DNA from: JAQICB01 sp046482735
Lineage (GTDB): Bacteria > Bacteroidota > Bacteroidia > Bacteroidales > UBA1715
Direction: 5' to 3'
DNA: 35,476 nucleotides
NCBI GenBank assembly: GCA_046482735.1
Contig: JAWOEL010000098.1
Coordinates: 1 to 35,476, forward strand
The notes beneath the pieces are model-generated. The model saw only the letters and a list, made by a program, of their open reading frames with translations. It did no database searches and was not told the DNA's origin. Shown in pieces: positions 17,137 through 25,906 of the stretch. Numbering within the stretch: the first letter of the stretch is position 1; every line of letters begins with the position of its first letter. A program made the translations under genes and the position numbers.

Positions 17137-18258
17137 TTATATCATCATAGGCATGAGTAGCATTAAAATATCTTCATGTTCATCATCTTTGTCAACCGGA
17201 ATAATAAGTCCGGCACGTGAAGGGTCAGATAATTCAACGCTAACATCTACAGATTCAATGTTTTGTAAAATCTCAAGTAAAAATTTTGATTTGAATCCTA
17301 TAGACATTTCTTCTCCCTCATATTTGCAATTTAATTCTTCCTGAGCAGAAGTAGAAAAATCAATATCCTGAGCAGAAATATTTAAAACCGCTCCACCCAT
17401 TTCGAGTTTTGCTAAATTACTAGCCGGATTAGCAAAGAGAGAAACAACTTTTAATTTACTGTATAAATCCATTCTGTCAACCAATAATGTGTTAGGATTT
17501 TCAGTAGGAATGACAGCGTTATATGCAGGATATTTACCTTCAATTAATCGACATACAATATTATAATCGGTTAATTTAAAGAAAGCATTTTTTTGGTCAA
17601 ACTCAACAACAACGTCATTACCATCTTTTAAAAGAGTATTTTTAAGAATAGTTGCCGTTTTTTTAGGTAAAATAAAATTTGCTTCGTTTTCCGCTTTAAT
17701 ATCTGAACGAGTATATCGTGCAAGTTTATGAGAATCAGTTGCAACCATACGGAAATACTCTTCGGTAAGTTCAACAAAAATACCATTCATTACCGGACGC
17801 ATTTCATCATCGCCTGTTGCAAAAATGGTACTGCTGATAGCTTTTTGAAAAATTTCTGAACTAAGTGAAATAGTAGATTTATTATCTTGCATTTCCGGTA
17901 GTTTAGGAAATTCGTCACCATTTTGTCCAATAATAGAATATTTACCACTTGCTGATTGAATATCAATTTGGAAATTTTCTGTGTTAATTTTAAATGTTAA
18001 TGGTTGATCGGTAAACTCTTTTAATAAGTCGGTTAATCGTTTTGCTTCTATAGCAACCATACCGGAACCTTTTGTGTTTTGCAATTCAAGTTCGGTGTTG
18101 AGGGTTGTTTCAAGGTCAGAAGCTGTGATTTTAAGAATATTATTGTCTAATTGAAATAAAAAATTATCAAGAATTGGAAGAGTGTTTTTTGAATTAATAA
18201 CACTTTTTACAATATTTAGCTGTCCAAGTAAATCTGATGTAGAAACTATAAATTCCAT
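17137..18258 (-). CDS. dnaN: DNA polymerase III beta subunit (sliding clamp)
   Basis: This 373-residue clamp forms the dimeric ring that tethers the replicative polymerase to DNA. Three clamp domains can be followed. The first starts MEFIVSTSDLLGQLNIVKSVINSKN... and has NTLPILDNFLF near 25-35; the second has ATGDDEMRPVMNGIFVEL near 138-155 and VATDSHKLARY near 162-172; the third ends with PVDKDDEHEDILMLLMPMMI-type sequence, matching the usual PMR-like end of DnaN. Length is typical. The gene lies downstream of gyrB, separated by a 15-bp perfect hairpin, and upstream of the exonuclease gene. dnaA and recF are not adjacent, unlike the classical dnaA-dnaN-recF-gyrB order. Confidence 0.97.
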   Translation of the reverse strand: MEFIVSTSDLLGQLNIVKSVINSKNTLPILDNFLFQLDNNILKITASDLETTLNTELELQNTKGSGMVAIEAKRLTDLLKEFTDQPLTFKINTENFQIDIQSASGKYSIIGQNGDEFPKLPEMQDNKSTISLSSEIFQKAISSTIFATGDDEMRPVMNGIFVELTEEYFRMVATDSHKLARYTRSDIKAENEANFILPKKTATILKNTLLKDGNDVVVEFDQKNAFFKLTDYNIVCRLIEGKYPAYNAVIPTENPNTLLVDRMDLYSKLKVVSLFANPASNLAKLEMGGAVLNISAQDIDFSTSAQEELNCKYEGEEMSIGFKSKFLLEILQNIESVDVSVELSDPSRAGLIIPVDKDDEHEDILMLLMPMMI

Positions 18259-18302
18259 AGTTAAAAAAAGTTAGTTGTTTTATATTATTACAATAATAAC
18301 AA

Positions 18303-18339
18303 AACTTTTAGATGTTTAGTATGAAAACATCTAAAAGTT
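18303..18339 (-). terminator. Terminator between gyrB and dnaN
   Basis: A perfect 15-bp inverted repeat, AACTTTTAGATGTTT (18303-18317) / AAACATCTAAAAGTT (18325-18339), with a 7-base loop sits 10 bases past the gyrB stop. On the minus strand it is followed by TTGTTATTATT, a broken T tract. Only about 45 bases remain before the dnaN ATG. Confidence 0.8.
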
Positions 18340-18349
18340 GTATTAATTT

Positions 18350-20308
18350 TTAAGCATCTATATTTGCATATTTTGCATTTGCCTCAATAAAATCTCTTCG
18401 TGGTGCAACTTCATCACCCATAAGCATAGAGAAAATGCTATCAGCTTCGGCACTACTTTCAATAGTAACTTTTCGCAAAATTCGGTTTTCAGGATTCATA
18501 GTTGTATCCCAAAGTTGATCTGCGTTCATTTCACCAAGACCTTTGTATCGTTGAATTGTTACAGCTCCTTCTTTTCCGTCTCCAAGTTCATTTACAACTT
18601 GTACTCGTTCTTCTTCTGACCAACAGTAACGTGCTTGTTTTCCTTTTTTTGCTTTGATTAAATAAAATGGAGGAGTCGCAATATATAAATAGCCTTGTTT
18701 TATAAGATCGCGCATGTATCTGTAAAACAATGTCATCACGAGAGTTTCAATGTGGCTTCCGTCAATATCAGCATCACACATTATAATAATTTTGTGATAC
18801 CGTAATTTTTCAAGATTAATCGCTTTGCTATCTTCTTCAGTACCAATAGTTACCCCAAGTGCTTTAAAAATATTATTGATTTCTTCGCTTTCAAATATTT
18901 TGTGAGACATGGCTTTTTCTACGTTCAGAATTTTTCCTTTAAGTGGAAGAATAGCTTGTGTATATCTGTTTCTACCTTGTTTTGCGGTACCACCTGCAGA
19001 ATCTCCCTCGACCAAAAACAATTCACAGTTTTCCGGTGTTCTGTCTGAGCAGTCAGCAAGTTTACCAGGCAAACCACCACCGGACATTACGTTTTTACGC
19101 TGAACTCTGTCGCGAGCATTTCGTGCAGCTATACGAGCAGAAGCAGCAAGAATAACTTTTTGAACAATTGTTTTTGCTTCTTTGGGGTGTTCTTCCAAAT
19201 AATTTTTTAGCATCTCGCTAATTGATTGGTCAACAGCAAGACTTACTTCAGAGTTTCCTAATTTTGTTTTTGTTTGACCTTCAAAAAGAGGTTCGGCTAC
19301 TTTTACCGAAACTACAGCTGTAAGACCTTCACGAAAATCATCACCATTTATTTCAATTTTTTGTTTTGCAAGTATGCCCGATTCTTCAGCATATTTTTTA
19401 AGTGTACGAGTTAGCCCACGTCTAAAACCAACTAAGTGTGTACCACCTTCTAATGTGTTGATGTTGTTTACATATGAGTGAACATTTTCGCCGTAAGAGG
19501 TGTTATATTTCAATGCTATCTCTACCGGTATGTCATTTTTAATGGTGTCTATGTATATTACATCATCAATAAGACTTTCGCGTGTTTTGTCCATGTAGCG
19601 AACAAATTCTTTCAAACCTTCTTCGGTATAAAATGAGGATGATATATATTCACCGTCTTCATTTTTTTCTCTTTTATCTATAATGGTTAAGCGAACTCCT
19701 TTGTTTAAGTAGCCTAATTCACGCATGCGTGTTTCTAGAATGCTGAATTTATAAACAGTCGATTGAAAAATAGAAGAGTCCGGTTTAAACGTAACGACAG
19801 TACCGTTTATGTCTGTTTCTCCAACTTCTGTTACTTCTGTTTGTGGTATACCAATTTTATATTCTTGTCGGTACATTTTTCCGTTTTTGTGTACTACCAC
19901 TTCACATGTTTCCGAAAGTGCATTTACACACGACACACCAACTCCGTGTAATCCTCCAGATACCTTATAGCTATCTTTGTCGAATTTACCGCCGGCATGT
20001 AATACTGTCATTACAACCTCAAGAGCCGATCGTTTTTCTTTTTCGTGATAATCTACCGGTATACCACGTCCATCATCTATTACAGATATTGAGTTGTCTT
20101 CGTTAATTGTTACTTTAATTTCAGAACAATGGCCAGCTAATGCTTCATCTATTGAGTTGTCTACAACTTCGTATACAAGGTGGTGAAGTCCTTTTTCTCC
20201 AACATCACCAATATACATAGCTGGTCGCTTTCTTACAGCTTCAAGACCTTCTAATACTTGTATGCTGTTTGCTGAATAATCTTTTGGTATTATTTTTTTT
20301 TCATCCAT
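18350..20308 (-). CDS. gyrB: DNA gyrase subunit B
   Basis: This 652-residue ATPase subunit of DNA gyrase introduces negative supercoils together with GyrA. The GHKL ATPase domain shows YEVVDNSIDEALAGHC near 46-61, DDGRGIPVDYHEKEKRSALE near 78-97 and the ATP-lid GGLHGVGVSCVNALS near 118-132. The transducer domain is followed by the TOPRIM motif LFLVEGDSAGGTAKQGRNR near 433-451 and IIIMCDADIDGSHI near 508-521. The C-terminal IQRYKGLGEMNADQLW is canonical for GyrB. It lacks the large insert of the E. coli protein, as in most bacteria of this phylum. It precedes dnaN, and its upstream region has an 11-bp palindrome. Confidence 0.97.
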   Translation of the reverse strand: MDEKKIIPKDYSANSIQVLEGLEAVRKRPAMYIGDVGEKGLHHLVYEVVDNSIDEALAGHCSEIKVTINEDNSISVIDDGRGIPVDYHEKEKRSALEVVMTVLHAGGKFDKDSYKVSGGLHGVGVSCVNALSETCEVVVHKNGKMYRQEYKIGIPQTEVTEVGETDINGTVVTFKPDSSIFQSTVYKFSILETRMRELGYLNKGVRLTIIDKREKNEDGEYISSSFYTEEGLKEFVRYMDKTRESLIDDVIYIDTIKNDIPVEIALKYNTSYGENVHSYVNNINTLEGGTHLVGFRRGLTRTLKKYAEESGILAKQKIEINGDDFREGLTAVVSVKVAEPLFEGQTKTKLGNSEVSLAVDQSISEMLKNYLEEHPKEAKTIVQKVILAASARIAARNARDRVQRKNVMSGGGLPGKLADCSDRTPENCELFLVEGDSAGGTAKQGRNRYTQAILPLKGKILNVEKAMSHKIFESEEINNIFKALGVTIGTEEDSKAINLEKLRYHKIIIMCDADIDGSHIETLVMTLFYRYMRDLIKQGYLYIATPPFYLIKAKKGKQARYCWSEEERVQVVNELGDGKEGAVTIQRYKGLGEMNADQLWDTTMNPENRILRKVTIESSAEADSIFSMLMGDEVAPRRDFIEANAKYANIDA

Positions 20309-20390
20309 GAAATTATTGATTTAATCGTCTAATTTTTAGCGTTATTAATGTGTAAAATCACTTATTTTAAACAGTAAGCGAATGTACAAA

Positions 20391-20421
20391 AATCAATTTA
20401 CTTTGTAGTGGTAAATTGATT
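20391..20421. promoter_or_regulatory. Inverted repeat upstream of gyrB (possible operator)
   Basis: AATCAATTTAC (20391-20401) and GTAAATTGATT (20411-20421) form a perfect 11-bp inverted repeat around a 9-base spacer, 83-113 bases before the gyrB ATG. On the minus strand it is followed immediately by GATTTTTG, one base off the TAnnTTTG -7 consensus. The palindrome would thus cover the -33 to -10 zone of the presumed gyrB promoter. There is no T tract, so a terminator is less likely. Confidence 0.45.
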
Positions 20422-20640
20422 GAAACAATTAAGAACTTATTAACAATTATTCAACCTTTGTGGGGGGTGTTATATTTATTAACAAATTGTTTATTTATTT
20501 GTTATACAGGTTTTTGTGTTTTTTTAGGTAAAAGGGGGTGGGCTATATGTTTATGTCATTTATTTTTTTCTTATAACTCGTACCCAATTAGCTGTGTGGG
20601 GTGGGCATCTCTAAAATTATAGAGTTGTAATTGAGGTACA
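20422..20640. other. Intergenic stretch between gyrB and the glycogen operon
   Basis: Together with flanking elements the gene-free gap runs 20309-20700. This part has no convincing gene. The 10-mer TTATTAACAA occurs twice (20437-20446 and 20476-20485), 7 of 9 bases like a DnaA box. G-runs GGGGGG and GGGGG stand out against the AT-rich background, and CTCTA/TAGAG forms a small hairpin near 20610-20625. I do not assign a function. Confidence 0.35.
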
Positions 20641-20642
20641 TA

Positions 20643-20681
20643 AAAAAAGCTGTTTCATAAAATTACCGAAACAGCTTTTTT
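20643..20681 (-). terminator. Terminator of the glycogen operon
   Basis: The perfect 14-bp stem AAAAAAGCTGTTTC (20643-20656) / GAAACAGCTTTTTT (20668-20681) has an 11-base loop. It lies 20 bases after the glgP stop and ends in a T run on the minus strand; it could also act on the other strand. Confidence 0.9.
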
Positions 20682-20700
20682 CGTATTTATTAGCTAATTT

Positions 20701-23268
20701 TTATAGCCATTTTATATATGGAAAATCCTGTCTGTGTGGTAATTCAGGATGTTTTGGGTACATACGTATGCCAAAATTAAACACACCAGACTGTTTTGGC
20801 GTTATTGTTAGAGTGTACACAGAAATATGTTCTTCATTGGTTTCGTATGTAAATTGATTTGTTTCAATTATTTCAGAATGATCTGCGTCAAGTTGTTCTG
20901 TAATAACCAATTCTATGCCAATTTCTTCGGGTGATATTTGTTTTAAATCTAATTTTACAACACCTGTATACGATTCGCCCAAAATCAGAGCTTCTTTTCC
21001 GGTTTTTTCAATGTCTACTGAAATAATAGAAATAGAATCCCAATTTTCTGCTATTTTGTGTTTCCAGTTTGTGATATCATCGGCTAGTGCAAAGTTATTA
21101 TCAGACATTTTTGTGTGTCTGTTTTTTAATTTACTGTAAAAATTTATATGATAATCATCTATCATACGTTTTGTGGTAAATTTCGGTGCAATATTCGTAA
21201 TGCATTTTTTCATAGCATCTACCCAATTTTGTGGTATACCTGCTTTGTCGCGATTATAGTAAAGAGGTGCAATTTCATTATCAAGAATATTGTATATTGT
21301 TTCTGCATCCAGATTGTTTTGCAACTCTTGGTCTTCATATGTTTTTTCTTCCGGTAAAGCCCAGCCTGCACCTTCAATGTATCCTTCGCACCACCAACCA
21401 TCAAGTACACTAAAGTTCATAGCACCGTTCATTACAGCTTTCATACCACTTGTACCTGAAGCTTCGAGTGGACGGGTAGGGGTATTTAGCCAAATATCAA
21501 CACCTTGCACTAATTGTTTAGCAAGGTTCATGTCATAGTTTTCTATGAAAATAATTTTTCCCACAAATTCCGGAAGTTTAGAAATGCGTACAATTTCTTT
21601 TATCATAGCTTGTCCCGGTTTATCATTCGGATGAGCTTTTCCGGCAAAAATAAATTGTATCGGTCGTTCCGGATTGTTAACAATAGCACTTAAACGTTCA
21701 AGATTGCTAAATAATAAATAAGCACGTTTGTATGTTGCAAATCTTCGTGCAAAACCAATTGTTAGGGTTTTTGAATTTATTGCCTGAGTTATTTTAATTA
21801 ATTTTTTAGGATCTTCAAATCGTTGAGTCCAGTTTGTATGAAGATTTTCTTTTACATAATTAATCAGACGTTCCCGATGGAGTTCTTTCAATTTCCAGAT
21901 TTCATCATTTGGAATGGTATTAATTTTTTCCCAATAATCTGTATTTGAGAGGTCTTTCAAGTATTCCGATCCAAATGTTTTTCGGTGAATTTCCTGCCAT
22001 TCTTTAGATATCCAGGTGCCGTAATGTACGCCATTGGTAACATATCCTATATGAGATTCCTCAACAGAATAACCTTGCCATAAGTCTTTAAACATATTTT
22101 TTGCAACATCTCCGTGAAGTTTACTTACGCCATTTGTTTCCTGAGATGTACAAATAGCAAAATGACTCATAGAAAAGTTTTCTTCAGGATTGTTTGGATA
22201 CATTTTACCCAAGTTCATAAACTCGTTCCAGTTGAGTTGTAAACGTTCGGGGAATTGACCCAAATAGGTCATCATTAAATCTTCCGAAAAAGAGTCATGT
22301 CCGGCTGGAACAGGAGTATGTGTAGTGTATAGCGTAGAGCTTCGTACAATTTCTAAGGCTTTTTGAAATGAGAAATTTTTATGTTTAATTAATTTTCGAA
22401 GACGTTCGAGGTTTATAAAAGCAGCATGTCCTTCGTTGCAATGATAGAGGTCAATATTTTCACCTACTGCTTCGAGCGTACGAACACCACCAATACCGAG
22501 TAGCATTTCTTGTTTTAATCGGTGTTCATTGTCACCCCCATAGAGTGCATGAGAAATTGCACGATCTTCTTCATTATTTTCGGATATATCAGTGTCTAGT
22601 AAATATAATTTCACCCGACCTACATGAACCAGCCATATTTGAGCACTAATAATTCTTCCGGGTAATCCAACCTGTACTGTAATAGGTATATTATGTTCAT
22701 CTGTTACTAAATGTACCGGAAGTTCTGAGGGGTTTTGTGGATTGTAGACTGCAATTTGTTCTCCGTCTAAGGATAGTTTTTGTTGGAAGTATCCATATTT
22801 GTATAAAAAACCAACAGCAGCCAAATTTGTATTTGTATCACTTGCTTCTTTTAAATAGTCACCGGCAAGAATACCAAGACCACCAGAGAATATTTTTAAT
22901 GAATCGTCAAGCCCGTACTCCATACTAAAATAACCAATTCTTGCAGAATCCTTAGCAGGTTTTACAGACATATAGTCATTAAATTTTTGCAATACAATTT
23001 TGTATTGTTGCATAAAATATTCGTTTTGACTTAATTTTTGCAGTCTGTCGTAACTAATTGATTTAAGAATTTGAATAGGATTTTTTGTTTCATTCCATAA
23101 TTCTTCATCAATTTCATGAAACAATTCTTTTGCCTCATAGTTCCATGTCCACCACAGATTTGTTGCTATTGTATTAAGGTCTTGTAATTCATTCGGAAAA
23201 CTAGATTGCACAATCATACCTTTCCATAAAGGAGTATTATGTTTATTTTGATTTAAATTCGCTGTCAT
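20701..23268 (-). CDS. glgP: Alpha-glucan phosphorylase (glycogen/maltodextrin phosphorylase, GT35)
   Basis: This 855-residue PLP enzyme releases glucose-1-phosphate from alpha-1,4-glucans. It has the N-terminal DUF3417 segment (LNTIATNLWWTWNYEAKELF near 31-50) typical of the TIGR02094 subgroup. Then come AYFSMEYGLDD-like IGYFSMEYGLDDSLKIFSGG near 107-126, HCNEGHAAF near 276-284, TTHTPVPAGHD near 313-323 and the PLP site GTSGMKAVMNG with K610. The C-terminal 140 residues look like the extra beta-rich domain of this subgroup. It is the last gene of the glycogen operon, 20 bases after the GH57 gene, and a strong terminator follows. Substrate preference between glycogen and maltodextrins cannot be read from sequence. 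Confidence 0.95.
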   Translation of the reverse strand: MTANLNQNKHNTPLWKGMIVQSSFPNELQDLNTIATNLWWTWNYEAKELFHEIDEELWNETKNPIQILKSISYDRLQKLSQNEYFMQQYKIVLQKFNDYMSVKPAKDSARIGYFSMEYGLDDSLKIFSGGLGILAGDYLKEASDTNTNLAAVGFLYKYGYFQQKLSLDGEQIAVYNPQNPSELPVHLVTDEHNIPITVQVGLPGRIISAQIWLVHVGRVKLYLLDTDISENNEEDRAISHALYGGDNEHRLKQEMLLGIGGVRTLEAVGENIDLYHCNEGHAAFINLERLRKLIKHKNFSFQKALEIVRSSTLYTTHTPVPAGHDSFSEDLMMTYLGQFPERLQLNWNEFMNLGKMYPNNPEENFSMSHFAICTSQETNGVSKLHGDVAKNMFKDLWQGYSVEESHIGYVTNGVHYGTWISKEWQEIHRKTFGSEYLKDLSNTDYWEKINTIPNDEIWKLKELHRERLINYVKENLHTNWTQRFEDPKKLIKITQAINSKTLTIGFARRFATYKRAYLLFSNLERLSAIVNNPERPIQFIFAGKAHPNDKPGQAMIKEIVRISKLPEFVGKIIFIENYDMNLAKQLVQGVDIWLNTPTRPLEASGTSGMKAVMNGAMNFSVLDGWWCEGYIEGAGWALPEEKTYEDQELQNNLDAETIYNILDNEIAPLYYNRDKAGIPQNWVDAMKKCITNIAPKFTTKRMIDDYHINFYSKLKNRHTKMSDNNFALADDITNWKHKIAENWDSISIISVDIEKTGKEALILGESYTGVVKLDLKQISPEEIGIELVITEQLDADHSEIIETNQFTYETNEEHISVYTLTITPKQSGVFNFGIRMYPKHPELPHRQDFPYIKWL

Positions 23269-23288
23269 ATAGGTATTATATTAATTAT

Positions 23289-24593
23289 TTAGTTTGTTTG
23301 TGTTTTCGATGTTTTTTTGAGCTCAATTAATTGTTCCAGAGCAGTACTGTGCTCAGCAATTTGTTCGTTTATTTCATCGTCTGTTAATTGTGAGTATTGT
23401 AATTTTTTTGGTGCTTTTTCTATTCTATCGTTAAAATCACCTATTACATTCATAAAATTGATAAATGCTTCATATGGTGTAGCATATGGATTATTTTTGA
23501 GTGGACTGCCACCATCTACAAAAAAATTGGTGCTCATAAAATATAAATGATCACTGTTTTGTAATTTTATCCAGTCATGCTGAATTTCAGCATCTTCTAC
23601 TAAATCTATTTGATGAGCATTTTTATATAAAGCATTAAATGCCTCTAATTGTAGGTTATTTCCTAACCAAGGTGATAAATTACGTTCTTCATCTACATTT
23701 GAAGTGTAGTTTGGAACACTTAAAACTGATACTGGTTGTTCTTTTTTAAGAATATCTGACGGGGTTGAAAATGTAAAATCGGTTTGGGCAAGAATAGTTT
23801 CCGGCAATGATTTCATAAAGTCAAAAATACCACTGTTTTTTGTTTGGTGTACACCAAATGTTTCGTAGTCCATGCACAGGTTTATGATTTCTTCATCTTT
23901 GGGGAAATTATTAATCCATTGACTTATTTTTTGAGCAGTTAATGGCCATTGATCCCAGGATTTTTCTGAAAAGCGTAACGCTATATCATCACTTAATTTA
24001 TAGTTGCGTAATAGAATTTTTAGTTTTGGATTATGTGCATTGTAATACATGAAGTTAGGGCTTTTCCATCCTAAAATGTGTTTTGCACCTTCTGCTATAA
24101 CGCCTTTGAATCCCATTTTGTGTATAAGCTCACCAATCTCGTCTGAGTATATAAAATGAGAATTGTGAAAAACCGTCGGTTTTTTGCCAAATAGTTCTTT
24201 TATTTTATTGGAATGAAGTTGCACTTGTTTTGTAAATTCTTTTTCAGATTTTACCGAAACAAGAGAGTGCGAATATGGTTGTGCCGTAAACTCTACTTTT
24301 CCGGTTTCAGCCAGTTTTTGAAAACTTTCAATTACTTCAGGAGTGAATTGTTCAAATTGTTCCAGAGCAGTACCGCTTATAGAAAAGCTTACTTTAAATT
24401 TATTTTTTTGTTTTTTTATAATGTCCAGCAAAATCTTATTCATAGGTATATATGACTGTTTTGCTAAAGTAAAAATATTTGTTTTGTTTGAAAAATCATC
24501 ATAATAATAATGATCGAAACCAATATCGAAAAAACGATATGTTCGTAAAAAAAATGGTTGATGAATTTGAAAATGTAAGCAAATGTGTTTCAT
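23289..24593 (-). CDS. Glycoside hydrolase family 57 (alpha-amylase or 4-alpha-glucanotransferase)
   Basis: The 434-residue product has the GH57 barrel start HICLHFQIHQPFFL, including the HxHQP-like motif. SFSISGTALEQF near 69-80, KVEFTAQPYSHSL near 98-110, VFHNSHFIYSDEIG near 140-153 and GVIAEGAKHILGW near 163-175 follow; the Glu in that last segment would be the nucleophile. LCMDYETFGVHQ near 240-251 holds the probable acid/base Asp. It lacks a signal peptide and should be cytoplasmic. It sits two bases after the GT4 synthase and 20 bases before glgP, so it probably trims or rearranges stored alpha-glucan. GH57 also includes branching enzymes, and no GH13 GlgB is visible here, so that alternative is open. 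Confidence 0.88.
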   Translation of the reverse strand: MKHICLHFQIHQPFFLRTYRFFDIGFDHYYYDDFSNKTNIFTLAKQSYIPMNKILLDIIKKQKNKFKVSFSISGTALEQFEQFTPEVIESFQKLAETGKVEFTAQPYSHSLVSVKSEKEFTKQVQLHSNKIKELFGKKPTVFHNSHFIYSDEIGELIHKMGFKGVIAEGAKHILGWKSPNFMYYNAHNPKLKILLRNYKLSDDIALRFSEKSWDQWPLTAQKISQWINNFPKDEEIINLCMDYETFGVHQTKNSGIFDFMKSLPETILAQTDFTFSTPSDILKKEQPVSVLSVPNYTSNVDEERNLSPWLGNNLQLEAFNALYKNAHQIDLVEDAEIQHDWIKLQNSDHLYFMSTNFFVDGGSPLKNNPYATPYEAFINFMNVIGDFNDRIEKAPKKLQYSQLTDDEINEQIAEHSTALEQLIELKKTSKTQTN

Positions 24594-24595
24594 GG

Positions 24596-25906
24596 TTAAA
24601 CTTTTGAAAGAGTTTTATAATAAATTTGTTTAACTTTATATGCAGCAGAATCCCATTTAATGCTTTCAACCTCTGATTTTAAAAATGTTTTAAACATATT
24701 ATCAAGGCCATTATAGCTTACTATACCATAAATTGCATCGGCCATGGAATCTACATCCCAAAAATCTATTTTTATTGCATGTTTGAGTATTTCAGATACC
24801 CCGGATTGTTTCGAAATAATAACAGGAACATTTGATCTCATAGCTTCTAATGGTGATATACCAAATGGTTCAGAAACAGAAGGCATTACGTATACGTCAC
24901 TTATCGAAAGCATATGAATTACATCATCACCCCGAAGAAAACCGGTAAAGTAAAAATGTTCTGAAATACCAAGTTCCGAAGCTCTCCACATCATTTTTTC
25001 GAGCATATCTCCGCTTCCTGCCATAACGAATTTCACATTTTTTTTGCGTTTTAAAACTTTCGCAGCTGCTTCTAAAAAGTATTCGGGACCTTTTTGAAAA
25101 GTTATTCGTCCAAGGAAAGTTACAACTTTATCATGTGTGTTTTTTATAAATTCACGAGGTGTTTGTAATTCAACATTATCTACACCATTGTATACAGTTG
25201 TTATTTTATCTTTAGAAATTCCATAATGATTTATAACTGTACTTTGTGTTAAATTACTTACAGTAATTACAGAGTCTGCTGCATGCATTCCTCGTCGTTC
25301 AATATCATAAACTACTTGATTTACATGCATACCACTTCGGTCAAATTCTGTTGCGTGAACATGAATAACAAGTGGTTTTTTTGAAACTTCTTTGGCTGCA
25401 ATTCCTGCATCATACGTGAGCCAATCGTGAGAATGAATAATATCAAAATCATATTGTTGTGCTATTTCACGAGCAACATATGCATAGTCTGCAACTTCTT
25501 TTAAGAGGCTTGTTCCGTATCCACCGCTAAAATCAATAGTTCCTTCATTTTTGGTTGTATAATATTTTTTTAGTTGTGCTGATTTTGTTGTACGCTTAGT
25601 TACAATATTATAGTATTCATCAGTAGAAACGTAAGGTATTATTTTTGAATCAACCTCAATGTATTGAATATCTTTTTGCTGAGCAACAACATCTTTTGTG
25701 AAAACATATTTTTTCACTTTCACCGGCACACGGTTAGCTCCGACAACGTCCATAAGGCTGGTGTCTTCATCGCCATAAGTGCGTGGTACAATAAAAATAA
25801 TTTCTAAATCTTGTTGAGCCATAGCTCTTGTAAGGCCATAACATGCAGTTCCTAATCCTCCTGAGATATGGGGGGGGAATTCCCATCCAAACATCAATAC
25901 TTTCAT
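24596..25906 (-). CDS. GT4-family glycogen/starch synthase-like glycosyltransferase
   Basis: The 436-residue protein starts MKVLMFGWEFPPHISGGLGT, an N-terminal nucleotide-sugar fold with the SGGLG loop. The central part has IIHSHDWLTYDAG near 155-167 and IHVHATEFDRSG near 181-192. The C-terminal GT-B half shows FLGRITFQKGPEYFLEAA near 266-283 and the E-x7-E motif in SEPFGISPLEAM near 345-356. In Bacteroidota such enzymes sit in glycogen clusters and are annotated as glycogen synthase. That fits here: it overlaps the debranching enzyme gene by four bases and the GH57 gene follows after two. The sugar donor (UDP- or ADP-glucose) is not determined by the sequence. Confidence 0.9.
   Translation of the reverse strand: MKVLMFGWEFPPHISGGLGTACYGLTRAMAQQDLEIIFIVPRTYGDEDTSLMDVVGANRVPVKVKKYVFTKDVVAQQKDIQYIEVDSKIIPYVSTDEYYNIVTKRTTKSAQLKKYYTTKNEGTIDFSGGYGTSLLKEVADYAYVAREIAQQYDFDIIHSHDWLTYDAGIAAKEVSKKPLVIHVHATEFDRSGMHVNQVVYDIERRGMHAADSVITVSNLTQSTVINHYGISKDKITTVYNGVDNVELQTPREFIKNTHDKVVTFLGRITFQKGPEYFLEAAAKVLKRKKNVKFVMAGSGDMLEKMMWRASELGISEHFYFTGFLRGDDVIHMLSISDVYVMPSVSEPFGISPLEAMRSNVPVIISKQSGVSEILKHAIKIDFWDVDSMADAIYGIVSYNGLDNMFKTFLKSEVESIKWDSAAYKVKQIYYKTLSKV

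Noticed and set aside
20422..20640. Replication origin next to gyrB and dnaN
   Set aside because: The two DnaA-box-like words have two mismatches each, dnaA is absent and no AT-rich unwinding module with clustered exact boxes is seen.
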